A stretch of 64,000 nt of DNA, taken from Orbilia blumenaviensis (taxonomy: Eukaryota > Ascomycota > Orbiliomycetes > Orbiliales > Orbiliaceae). Where the stretch lies: the NCBI GenBank assembly GCA_036872755.1, contig JAVHNS010000003.1, positions 2,976,001 to 3,040,000 of the forward strand, read 5' to 3'. Below, in pieces: positions 32,906-44,391 of the stretch. Made by a program: the position numbers and the translations under genes. The notes under the pieces were generated by a model, which was given only the letters and a program-made list of their open reading frames with translations, was not told the origin of the DNA and did no database searches. Positions within the stretch are counted from its first letter, which is position 1; the number at the start of each line of letters is the position of its first letter.

Positions 32906-35900
32906 TTAAAACCGGGTAGCCCGCTCAGCCCGCAGCAAGATATCCCCCGCGACCTCCCCCTCAGCCGCCAACTCCAATATAATATCCCTCTGAACCAGCA
33001 TCTCGCTATCAACCGCATCATCAGCCGACCACTCCCTGAACAACGCCTGCAGATAACCAGCACAGCACTTCATCAACTGCGCCAACCTCTCACGTGCAGG
33101 TTTCGGCACCCTCGAAAAGGCCGCGACAGGAGTCGCACGTCTATTCGAAGAACCGGGCGTTTTATCCGGCTTTGCGACGAAGATATCGATCAGCTTGCAT
33201 ACTGTTGTCGTTGTGTCGTAATGGCGGAGACGGAGGCGCATCATGCGGTCTCGAGGGATCAGGATCAGTAGTAGCTCGAAAACGTGGGTGAGGCAGACGG
33301 CGGAGTCGTTGAAGCGCTTCATGATCTCGTCGTAGTGCGCTTGGTTTACGTTCGGTGGCGGGCTGAAGGCGTTGCTGGCGCAGCGTCTGCAGCGGTCGTA
33401 CATGCCTACGATCGTGTCGCGGACTGTAGTTCACACTATTAGCGTCTGTTTATCTAACTTTATAAATTCGGGGGGGGGGAAACGGGTAGTATTTAATTTG
33501 CGTAATATTGAGATTAAATGGTTACACATACCGGTATTCCAATTAGCTTCGGTGCGACAAACCACAAGTGCCTTTTCGAGAGCTGCGGGCTTGGCTCCAG
33601 ATAGAATCTCCATTCCCATCTTTCTCATCCCCTCGTACCCCTCCGGTCTGTAATCCTCGGGAATGTCATAATACTTGATATTTAAGAAGACATGGGACAT
33701 GGTCTTGATCGTGGCTGTGAGGACGTCTTCGTCGTGATATTTCTGGCTGACTTTGGCGGCGTAGTATAGCATTGTGTACGCTGAGACGATGATGCGGTCT
33801 TTGTTGGAGTCGAAGAGCGGGATTCTTTCGGCGTGGGTGTGGTAGTCGAGCAGGCACTGGAGTTTTCATCATTGCATTAGCCTTATGGTTATTTTATGAG
33901 ATAGAAGAAAATAATGGGTGAAAGGGAGACTTACGACTGCGATTTCGACGCCTGCCTGGTGACGGAAGAGCTGGCGCATGATAGGGTGGTTCTGTGGCTC
34001 GGTCTGGCGGAATAGAGTTCCATACTTCTCAAGGCCATTTAGAAACCATCCTACCATCTGGAAATGTTTACTATTAGTTCTCCATGAATTATTTAACATT
34101 TTGAGGTGTGTGGAAAACGTAAAAAGAAAAGGTGGTTTTGGTTTGAAACCTACAATATCGGAACACCGGTCGGGATCGGCCTTCCAGTTCTCTTTGATCA
34201 GAGGGATGAACCAGCTTTCGTACTTGGTGAACAGCTTGATTGCCTGGGGCAGATAGAAGGGCCTGGTGTTTTGGTAGGCATACTTGACGAAAACCCACCA
34301 GAGGAGACTGACGATAGTTTGGTCCGGTTCCACTTCCTCTCGGGCTGCTTTATTATTAGCAAAAATCTCAGCTGCCTAAGGTAGTATTTAAATATATAAA
34401 AATAGCTTACTTTTCTTGCTGTTGGCAGCTCTATCCGGAGAGCGAAGGTAGGCGTAAAGCAAAATAAGACGAATCAATACATCAGGGTGCTCTCCAACCT
34501 TTCTGGGAAGATTCTGCGGATCTCCCTGGTATTCCAGCGGTAAAACCTCGGTGCACTCTTCCAAAACATTCTTAGGGTCGAGTTTGACCAAATACCTCTT
34601 CAGCGTCTTCACAGTCGAATCAGGTATCTTCTCCTTCTCTCGCATAGCCAACAGATATTGAAGACGGAATCTAATCGCGTTATCCCCTAGTTTTATATCA
34701 AAGATCTCCATCGGAGAATCAGTGATAACTGGAGCTCTAATCTTGATAGCTCGTTGCCATTCGATCACGGGAAAGTCATCAAGTCCGTACAGTCGCTCAC
34801 CGGCATCGACAAGCGTATTCTAAACAACTTCGTCAAATGCGAGTGACTGAGCGGACAACCTGCAGTAATTTATCAGCTTTTGACGGCTGGCGGAGAAAAT
34901 GTTGCGGGCAAAATGGTCGATGAGGTTTTGGTTGTGTATGTTGCTTTCTTGTTTTATGTATTCTTGCGTAAGACTCTTGATGCAGGATCCGGCGGCATCG
35001 ATGATTTCGAGTGGGAGATCGATGTTTTCATCGGGGGAGTCGAAGTGCTCGTTATTCATTAATAGAAGGGTGTAATCAATCAGCATCTTTGGGGCCTTCT
35101 CCCGGTCCATCAGAGTATGTTCGCAGTGCACACCAAGAGGGTATCCGAGGTTTTCACGGTACAAGCGGTATCCATAAAGCCAGAATCCGTGGCTAGTGAG
35201 GAAAAAAGTTCGGGCGTGGAGCTGGAGGATCTCAAGGTTCATTTTTGCAACTTGATCTCGACTCTTCCAGAGGTAGCGGCAGACGGCTTCTCCGAAATCG
35301 ATTTGCGTCTGGTTGACAATACATACTTGGATCCAGGTTTTGCGGAAACCGCGGAAGAGGCCGTCTAAATACCTGGTTGTTGGGTTTTGGTGCGCAAATG
35401 GGTTGGTTCCTGATGATATCTTGGGTCAGCAACCAACTTCTTCTATAGCTACCTAGGTATCTACAACTTTATATTGAGATGAGAGGGGGGAAAGAAAAGA
35501 ACGCACGGGAAAGATTCCACAGGGTGATGCCGACGACATCATCCCAGGACGTCAACATGCAATCGTTGATCATATCATTGACACGTTGGATTCTATTCTT
35601 GTGCATAGCACCAAGTCCCTTTCCCAACATCCTAAGCATCAAACTCCGCGCGAACTCTCGATGATCCCCATCAAGTGGAATCGTATAATCCGCTTCTTCA
35701 ATCTCAATCTCCTGCTCGGCTTCCTCTCTAGCCTCACCGATTCCTACTCTTTTCATACCCCTGCGGAGGACGTTCATTATTCCTGGCCCCCTTTCTGTGT
35801 TTTTGTATTCACTTTGGATGAAGTAGTCTGTTGGGGTTCGGGGGATGATGATATCCTTTGAGTCTTGAAGTCCGAGGTATGCTTTGTTGAGATGCTTGCA

Positions 35901-36149
35901 GACAAGCTCTACGGCAGGAAGAACGGGGTTGAAATGCGGCTCGGGGTTTCCGGTGGGGAAAATGATCTTGTTATTGTGATAGGCGGTTTCTTCGGGGGTA
36001 GGCGTGTGAGGTGGTGGAGGGCTGGATGAAGGCGAGTAGAGTTTTTGTTTCCAGGCTGGGGTCATTCCGGGGAGGAGGGTGATACGAGGGATGAAGATGC
36101 TGGGGGGCCGAGGTGGGGATATATCCGGTGGTCTGGTCCTTGGGTCCAT
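32906..36149 (-). CDS. Unknown large helical protein; in-frame TAG at codon 411
   Basis: Minus strand exons 36149-35507, 35409-34411, 34371-34154, 34057-33935, 33856-33532 and 33423-32906 all join in phase to 942 codons. The family is not recognised. The N-terminus is Pro-rich (TRPPDISPPRPPSIFIP); the rest is helix-rich with many Trp (LLWWVFVKYAYQ; WFIPLIKENW), lacks a signal peptide, and ends near LLRAERATRF. The TAG at 34820-34822 interrupts exon 2, although the same frame continues as coding-looking sequence on both sides (YCRLSAQSLAFDEVV before; NTLVDAGERLYGLDDFPVIE after). An unpredicted frame-keeping intron, two short introns, or a real nonsense mutation could explain it; see findings. 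Confidence is for the locus being a gene, not for the exact model. Confidence 0.65.
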
Positions 36150-36537
36150 CGTGAGGATATTCTGCTTGTGGTTTTTTTTTTATGATTGATGTAGCTGTTA
36201 TCTGGCACTGTTCAATGGTAAGGGTGAGGGTTGATATTATCCGCTTGGTTAGATGTGGTAGGTGATATTGAAGTTAGCTTTGAATGGGTATGATGATTGA
36301 AGGTTGTTGAAGTTGGATTAGATCTCATGGGATATTCTTTGAATGTGCCGAGACTGTCTTTAAATTAATTTACTGAATACCACCCGCCCTTTTGGACATG
36401 TCCAACCAATAGTGGTAAAAACGTCTCTGCAATTTTTTGCCTCATTTTTATAGATTGTGAATGACCACTAGGTACTCATAAATTTATTTAGGCGTTGTAG
36501 ATGAATGAATTGTATAGATGGATTGTATATACTCTAT
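36150..36537. other. Promoter of the unknown large gene and 3' flank of RNase Z
   Basis: AT-rich sequence with no recognised elements. Confidence 0.4.
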
Positions 36538-38048
36538 CTAATCGCTCGCTCTAACTTCGACTTGCATCAGATCGTATGCACAGACAACGTCTATGGATCC
36601 CTCTATCTGAGGCACTTGGGCATCCTTTGATATCCTGACGCCCTGGACGGCGGATTCCTTGATCGCCTCCATAGTTTCGGCAGCTGCTTCACTGCTTCTA
36701 GGATCTGCATATCTCGAACTAAAATGATTGAGCAGGAGTAAACCTTTCGACTTCTCAGCCTCCTTGGACTTCCCTTTCTTCCCGTTTTGCTCACCCATAA
36801 CTCTGCCCAATATCCCACCGCCATCCCCAAGCCTGATAGACACCGCAAACTCCGCAGCCATCTCAGGTGTGGAGTGCCCATGTTCGATGGTTTTCTTCTT
36901 AACATCCTCATAGGTCTCCCCTTCTTTATACTCCTTGCTTTCCTTTCCAAGTTTATCCCCCAGAAAGGCGTTAGTAGCCTCGTGGATAAGCACATCACTC
37001 CCCATAGCCAAATCCGTAATCGGGGAGGGATCACATGTATCCCCCAAGACCGTTATCTTCCTCCCTCTACGATCCGCCGGCTTCACAAGCCTATCTCCAT
37101 CCGGTAGATCAATATACCCCCCTTCCTCGAGCGCTGTAACCTTCGATAGCAAAGACATAGGATTCTTAACCCCACTCTTCACCAACGCCTCTTTATTCGC
37201 CATCAGCTTTTCCCGATAGTCAGGTGTAATCTTCCCCGGCAGCGGCGGCTCCGTCAACACGAACCCAAGGCAAGGAACGGAATGTAATATCGGCCCGGCA
37301 GATACATCCCATTCCTTAGTTCGGAGGCTTCTCGTGGAAGATATTATATCCATCCAATACCCGTTCTTATCCGGGAAAACGTTATAACCCGGTATCTCCA
37401 TCGGCATCACACCCTCCCCCGCCGCTACATCCTTAACAACCGCAGATTCTTGAACACCGGCTTTTGGAACATGTAGTTCGTGAACTACATAGCTTGCACC
37501 TAACATACTTCTTGTCAGCCGTAATGACGTTCTGATGTACTCCCTCAGTCCCTCTGGTCCGTATATTTCAAAATCCGGCTGTCTTGTTTTTTCCTTCCCC
37601 GCCTCATCTTCTAAATCTGTAGTAGTAGTAGCAGTAGCAGCGGCGACTGCCCTCGGATCTTCAACCCCAACCGTACCCCCAGCTCCATTCAAAAGCGTAC
37701 AAAGCAACGGTACGATACCGAACATATGATCTCCGTGCATATGTGTGATGAATATCCTAGTGAGACTGGAGAGCTTGAACCCGCCGGCTACCTTTTGCAG
37801 CTGGTGTTGGGTTGCTTCTCCGGCGTCGAAGAGGTAGGTGCTACCGGAGGGGAGGGTGATTGATAGTGATGAGTGGTTTCTGGTGAGGGATGGGACGGCT
37901 GAGGAGGTGCCTAGGAAGCTGATTTTTTATAAAAAAAATAATTTATAGATTTTTTTTTAATGGTTAGTTTTGGATGATAGTTTGAGTTGGAGTTGGAGCT
38001 TTGGGGGGGGCGGTTATGGTCATACGTTATTATTACTGGTGGTGCCAT
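36538..38048 (-). CDS. Ribonuclease Z (tRNase Z), short-form type
   Basis: Exons 38048-38026 and 37918-36538 give 467 aa. The 23-nt first exon encodes MAPPVIIT and splices into FLGTSSAVPS, the classic RNase Z start. Metallo-beta-lactamase motifs follow in order: motif I region (YLFDAGEATQHQL), motif II HMHGDH, motif III GDTCDPSP, HEATN, EHGHSTPEMAAEFA and the final HFSSRY. An exosite-like segment lies at PGKITPDYREKLMANKEALV. The enzyme removes the 3' trailer of precursor tRNA using zinc. Longer than bacterial RNase Z (about 310 aa) mainly because of inserts after GAGGTVGVEDPRA and around GEQNGKKGKSKEAEKSKG. No mitochondrial targeting signal is evident, so a cytosolic or nuclear location is likely. 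Confidence 0.93.
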
Positions 38049-39250
38049 GTTTTTTTTTGAAAACTGAGGGTGTACTATAGTGTAGCTTGAGATATCAAAA
38101 TTTGGATATACAGAGAAGCTCTAGTTGGACGTTCGCGCGTTTGTTATATAGTTCGACAGTCGCAAAAACAACTTGCAACGTGCAACGGCTTTTGGATGTT
38201 AGTTAACCACCTAACTAGACACTTGAGACCGTTAAATAGAAAGATTGGTTAGGTAGTTAAGACTCAGGCACCGGATCTCGTGACTCAGCCCTGCATTTCC
38301 AAATTTGGACCGGATGAGTGCATGCATGCACTCGAGTCATAAATACCTATGTGCCGAATCGTCAGAATAAGAACTGGCAGGGAAAGTACTTGGCAAGGAG
38401 CGTAGTTACTTGGCAAGGAACGTTAAGCATAACTTACGAGACTGCGAAGGAAGCCAAAACAGTCTGGTCACGGGACTGGGGCTGGCAAGGGACAGGGGTC
38501 TTCAGATATACAACAGGTACAACACAATTTTGCTGTGTCTACATAGTCTTGAAAGTCTCAAGCATGGCGGCCAAAACTAGGTATGTCAAAAAGATACACC
38601 ATATAACACTTATGGTGGCCAGAATGCGTCAAAAGGATATATATGCGATCAAAAAATCATGCAAAATATATTACAACTTCGCAATATATATATATATATT
38701 ATATTACAAGTTAAGCGAGGCATAAGTGTGTTAATTTTTCATAATTGTGTTATGTCGTTTTGACACATTTTTCGGCGCCATACTCAAGTTCTGGATATTC
38801 CGCCACAATGTCCTACCTTGACCGGTACACCAGTTCCCCTCTGGAGCGCTAGTATAAGACTGATCCTGCTGGAACTGTTGGGATATGTCTCAGGCATGGT
38901 TCTACAGTAGCGATTCGGGAATTCTCAGAACCTGGGAAATACGGCGAAGAATTATTGGAGACGGACAGGGTCGAACCCAAGGCCGACAAAGAGACGAACG
39001 TAGGAAACTAAAATCGGCATGCAGAAAACAGAGAGGCTAATATTATTTCATCAATCATACATCGATCTTGATAACTAGGCAAGTATTTATATATAACTTT
39101 GGGGCTATTTGAAAACATGTAGTCATTAATGGTTTGCTCCGCAGTCGGAGCCAGGTCTTCGGCACCTGCAGATCGCACCTGGTCTCGTAAACCAGCCTCA
39201 ACGAAGCAGAAAAATCGCACCTACATCCTTTTAGCTGAATGTCTTCGGCG
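38049..39250. other. Gene-free spacer
   Basis: It includes a short direct repeat around ACTTGGCAAGGA (about 38390-38420), a TA run at about 38685-38705 and AT-rich sequence. A 135-aa ORF at 38318-38725 has no family features and is not accepted. Confidence 0.45.
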
Positions 39251-42028
39251 CTATGCTGAGGGGGGTTCAATGGACCGACGTGTGTTATCTACACCACGAC
39301 GGGATATACCGTATGCATTATTAAGGGAGCCGCTCCCGATCGGGGCGGACCCGGAACCTTGCGTTGATGCTAACAGGCGGCTAAGATCACGTTCGCGATA
39401 ATTGTATCGGTCTTCAGCCTCAGGGCTTTCCAACCAGTAGGGTTCTGCTGTACCCGGAGCTAATTTTCGGTGGCTGTATCCATGCCCTTTTCCACCAGAT
39501 GAAAATAGGAAACTGTTTAAAATATTCCATTCCGGATCCATCATGTTTTGCAAATTTTTTGTTTTTGATCCGCCCCTAACTCTGTCCCAAGCATAAGGGT
39601 CATTAATTCTGCCCTTGATCCTTTCGGCCTCATCCCCGATTCTAGTTTCCAAGTCGCAGATGCAGAAATTTGGACATATTAGATTTCCTTCTAACCAAGG
39701 CACTACTCTATAAGGTTCATCCCTTGAGCGAGCACGCACGCGGTTAACAAAACATCTCATGATACTACCGCCAGATTCCATCACAGCGCAGGTACAGCGA
39801 CGTCGACAGAGTTCCTGAAATTGGAGAGGCTTGACGGTTCTCGACGGAAAAGGATCATGATCGAGTCCATCTATCCATTCTCTGTACTTAACGGGCGAAC
39901 AGCGCACTTTAAAGCGAGCATCGATCTCCAATCCCGTTCCTGGAGGGGCTCTGGCTACGTTAGTAGCTTGTGCGCCTACTTTACCCGCCAGAACGCTTCC
40001 GCTGCCAGTGATGTCGAGCGTCCCATTAGAAATTGCTCTTCTACCAACTGGCTTTGATTCAGGGGCTGCAGGCTGGGCTTTCCGGTTAGATAACTCTTTA
40101 TTTCCGGGCAATCCCGTCATTTCAGGCGGGTTTCGGTTTTGCTTGCGGCCTCTAAAGCCAGCATATTGTTGGAGATTATTCGACGAACTCTCAGGTATAT
40201 AAATTTTACATTGAAGGTCCTCGCAAAGTTGGGTGTCTTGGGTCGTCAGCGCAGCAAAACCGGCTGTATCGCACTCTGCGGAGAAAGAGTTTGCGGTGAC
40301 AGCTTCGACTCTGCAGGCTTTTAGACAAATCTCTTGGATATCTTGTACCCGCTGAGAGACTTCAATTTTACTTGGTAATATGCACTTGAGAAAGAATCGA
40401 TCGAAGCCCTCCTGGCTGTCTGTTTCGAGTAGCGGTTTCTTTTCGCCTTCGCTGATCTTTTCCTCCGCAGCGCTTGACCTCTTCCATAGGGCGCCGGCAG
40501 CGGGCCCGGGGTCAAGGGAACCCCCACTGGGGACTGAACCACGATTTAAAAAGTCGGACAACCACGCAATAGAACGATGACTATTGTCTTCTGGGCCGCT
40601 TAATCTATAGCCTTCCTTTGTCTCCGGGTATAAATATTGGCGGTTGCTATTGGTTTTGTACGCACCAAGACTCGATCCGGGATTACTCTCCCCGTTGATG
40701 CCCCACAATGCGGGATTCGCCCCTGTTGGCGGCTCCAAAGCTTGCTTAAAGATTTTTTTTGCTATAATTCGCCCTGCACTGGTCTCGTCTTTGTCGGTTA
40801 ATTGTCTCACGCACACACACTTTAACTGGGATTCACACTTTTGCTCTCGCTCCTTAGCCCATCTGATGTTCCAAGGACCAACTGCGCTAACGAGTGAAGC
40901 GTCGCACTTAATTTTTAGTTTAAAATTATCGTTCCCTGAATCCGGGACGCATTTACACCGTGAGCACACCTCGAGGTAATGATAATATCTACGGCGTGCC
41001 AGACCTGTTTGTTTTCGTTCGTCCGTCCATAATTCTCTCCATGGTCTACATTTAACGACCCACGACCCCTCAAACCCCGGGACCGGGGGGCTACGTGATG
41101 AAGCACGTAGTTTCCCTACGTCAGGCTCAATGGGTATATGGTGAGGTTTCAACGATTCAGTTTCCTGGCTTGTAGATTCCGCGGAAATAACTGCGCTAGG
41201 TTCACTTTCTTGAATAATGATGGCGGTGGTAGTGGATTCCGGTTGTTGTTGTATTTTCCCGTCGCTCCCTGTTGCACGTTTGTTAAGGATGTGAAGTGTT
41301 GGTGGTGCTGTGTGGTCATCTATGGGAGGTTTTGGGGCCTCCGTAGACAATCCGCGATCGAAATGTCCGGCGCGGTCTTGGGGGGTTTCTATAATTCCCT
41401 CTTTAGGATTTTCTTCAATATCAACTGCTAATGTTTGGAACTGTTCACGAACGGTCGGGTTCATGAAGTGACCACGGTCTGGCATAGTATCTGTTGGGCC
41501 TTTTAGGCATTCTTGGACCCCTACGCTAGAATTAGCTTATGTTCTTCTAGACTCAGCTAGCTTGCTCCCCCCCAAAAAAAAAGATTTTCCCTTACAAGGT
41601 AATACTCCTGTGGGTCTCGGATCAGACATCTGTAACGTGGCTCCGTCTAGAAGCTCATTATTTTTTTCATTCGGAGGAAAGCCATCCAGAAACTCGATAT
41701 TATCGTCGACGACGTTTGGCGTTGAAGGCAATATAGTTGTTCCCCGCGCGGAGTATACCGGGAGGGTAATCTGTATTTCGGTATCTATTATTCTCCCCTT
41801 AACCGCGGCTGCCATGTCTTCAATCTCTAGTAGGTCTTGAACGTCGTGTAATACATCGCTCTTCCCCGACCCTGTTACTTCGCGCTCGTCGATAAGATTT
41901 ACAATAGGTCCGAGAGCTGGCTCAGAGTTATGGAGCGGTCTCGCTAATATTATTGGCGATATATATAAGGTAGCTATAAGGAGACAATACTCCAGGGCTG
42001 GCAAGCCGCGGTAGTACATTCTGATCAT
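39251..42028 (-). CDS. Secreted protein with three cysteine modules, 900 aa
   Basis: Exons 42028-41596 and 41520-39251, joined by a GTAAGG donor and phase-matched acceptor. The signal peptide ends near residue 30 (YCLLIATLYISPIILA). The rest is largely hydrophilic with three spaced modules at about residues 302-381, 524-582 and 685-766. Modules 1 and 3 share the pattern C-x(27-30)-C-x(2-3)-C-x-C-x(11-14)-C-x(22-25)-C-x(3-5)-C-x-C. Module 2 has the same order but lacks the second C of both C-x-C pairs. Each begins with a hydrophobic-x-basic-C start (SWVVKC, RFFLKC, RFKVRC). Linkers are Ser/Thr/Pro-rich. I know no family with this pattern. Extracellular; an effector, wall or adhesion role is inference. 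No GPI signal was seen. Confidence 0.75.
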
Positions 42029-44391
42029 GTCGTCTTTAAATTTCGGCCCTCTGGAAATTCCTACGATCCCCGGGCCTCTTTTATGTAACTAGGTAATTCG
42101 GATATATATGGTATAAATTAATGCGATTGGTGGTTTTATTGTAGAATCTTCCGTAGTTATATATATATCTTGGACACTAGTTCAGATACAGATATATATA
42201 AAATTCTATTAAGTTTAATTAGTGGGATTGCTCATGGAAAAGGGGAGGAAGTGTTCAGATATAGTAGCTTACATGTATACAGCTATTCGGCGGTATTGAG
42301 GCCAAGTATCTGAATCCGAGAGCTATTCATCCCCCGTCGCCAGATCGATGAATCTAGGAAGAAGTGTTGATTTAGAAATTAGAGGTCTAATAGAGTATGC
42401 TAATATTTTAATTTTGACATCGTTATTTAATCATGAAGTGCCGCTATGTTTTTTTTATATATATAACGAGTTATACAATCGCAACCGAAAAGGGCTTAAG
42501 GATAGAACCGGACACGTATATGCATTACTTTCCGGTAAAGTTCAATGTTTGAAATTTAAACGCTCGATCGAGTTCGCGAAAGGAATTCCAACACAGGGGG
42601 AGGTCTATGATGTGTATGTATATATTTCAAGTCCTAAAGGTTACACCGGCCACACCGTACCTAACGGTTTTATTCCAAGAAGTAGTTTCCTTGCGGTCTA
42701 GATCTCATGCATCGTACATGTTTAAATACGCACTGCGCCCGACTCGTGGGAACACACCATATCAGCGCATAGAAAAAATCCAGGAGTTCCCATTTGGCAA
42801 CTTGTAGTTAAGCTTATTGATAATCGATGATCATGATCACGGTGATGTGGTATATACTATAATCCGCGACTTTCGGCAGGTTTCATATGTAATACAATGG
42901 CGTCTGCGTGCAAGTGGCTCCTTCAAAAGTTGCTATTTAGAGGGATATCCGCAAAAATATGGTAGAAGAAAAAAATTATATATATTCTAGTTTATAATTT
43001 ATTCTAAATATATCATGCATTTTTTTTATCACAACTCTCGAAACAAGTTGGACTATGGGGGTTCAACTCTCCAAGGCATTGGGTCTTTTGTGCAGGGCTT
43101 GGTTAACCGTTGATTGATATGTTGGAGAGGCACAGCCGTTGCGCATTTACCTGTACGTATCGTGTAGGTCTTTGAGACTACGCTACCAGGAAAGCTTTAA
43201 CTACAATATCCAACGCACAAAACAGGGTAAAACAGAGTCCTGACACAACTAACTATTATGTGTATTCTGTTTTTGTGAGCGCAATATTAATATACAGAAG
43301 AACGCTACTGCACTGGGCGGCTAGCTAGGCAGGGGGGGGGGATTAGATACAATTCAAACCGAAATTTTCAAAGAGTTGCAAATAGGAGGAGAGTTTCTGA
43401 CGACGATACCGTCTAAATCCTTGCACTAGTTTATAACGTTTGTATATATATAGTACAGCGACATTCGACTATAATTGATCAACACCGGTACCTCTACATA
43501 TGTGAGAGCGGGGTGGTTATGGTATACTCACAAGGAGGGTTCTTTGGACCGTGAAAATATGACTGTTTAAGCGCCTACCTGGGAAAACATTACTTATATA
43601 CTTGCTGTTAGGAGTATGTTAGCATCCGCCTACTATGAGCAACTAAGAAAAAGCTTGATTGCAAGAAAGCTGGGTGAAGACCATAGGAAAACTGGCTGAC
43701 TGGTACCATACGGTTTTTCTTAGCAGACTTGGTGGCGACTCGAGGGCTCTCTAGCTGACTTGGGAAATTTCTTTTCCATATTGAACACGAATTAGGCCTT
43801 AACCGCTGAATCATTGTCCTAATTCATCCGTTTCCCGTTACGTTAGGTTGTTTAGCAGTCTTACTAGCAAAATTCTCCAACAGTTTCGTTGGTAAACTAT
43901 CTGACTAGTAGCTACAGATATACTTTTTTTTTTTTTTTCAACCTTAAACCAGGAGTTTGCTCAAAAGCGGACGTCTAGGACTGAAGCCAAATAGTTTGCG
44001 TTATATATTTAAGCGCTACGTCGCGCCACGCACCCACGATTGATCCCATGGCACTGGTAAGTAATCTGGTTCCCTGATTTCACGGTGAGATACCTTGACT
44101 AGACTCGCGGGAAGGTTGTTTAGTATAAGGTGGTACTTGAAACTACCTAGGTATTATGTTGTATTTTGGACTAGATTGGACTCTGATAGACCCCAGCACC
44201 CAGCCTGGATTAGGTTCTCTACTACCGACGTAAACCCTCCAATTGGTATCCACTCGGACTTCTCATTTAATATATTGAACTCTGCAAGTCATCCCGATAC
44301 CTATTTCGGTTCCCTATCATCCAGGGGTAGTTAGTGTAGAGGGATTATCGGACTAACCTAAGAAGTATTTACCACTGGCCATAAACCCCTT
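42029..44391. other. Gene-poor spacer
   Basis: About 2.4 kb of AT-rich sequence with TATA runs. The only ORF of interest is at 42348-42701 (listed separately). A poly-T run lies at 43925-43939. No transposon ends were recognised. Confidence 0.45.
42348..42701 (+). CDS. Possible small gene or remnant, 117 aa
   Basis: An open frame with a plausible C-terminal half (GEVYDVYVYISSPKGYTGHT, then VPNGFIPRSSFLAV) and a basic middle (ELYNRNRKGLKDRTGHVYAL). No signal peptide, known domain, or splice partner was found. It could be a chance ORF or the end of a decayed gene. Confidence 0.2.
   Translation: MNLGRSVDLEIRGLIEYANILILTSLFNHEVPLCFFYIYNELYNRNRKGLKDRTGHVYALLSGKVQCLKFKRSIEFAKGIPTQGEVYDVYVYISSPKGYTGHTVPNGFIPRSSFLAV

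Noticed and set aside
38318..38725. 135-aa ORF on the plus strand
   Set aside because: Random-looking composition ending in a TA-repeat translation; no domain, signal or splice support.
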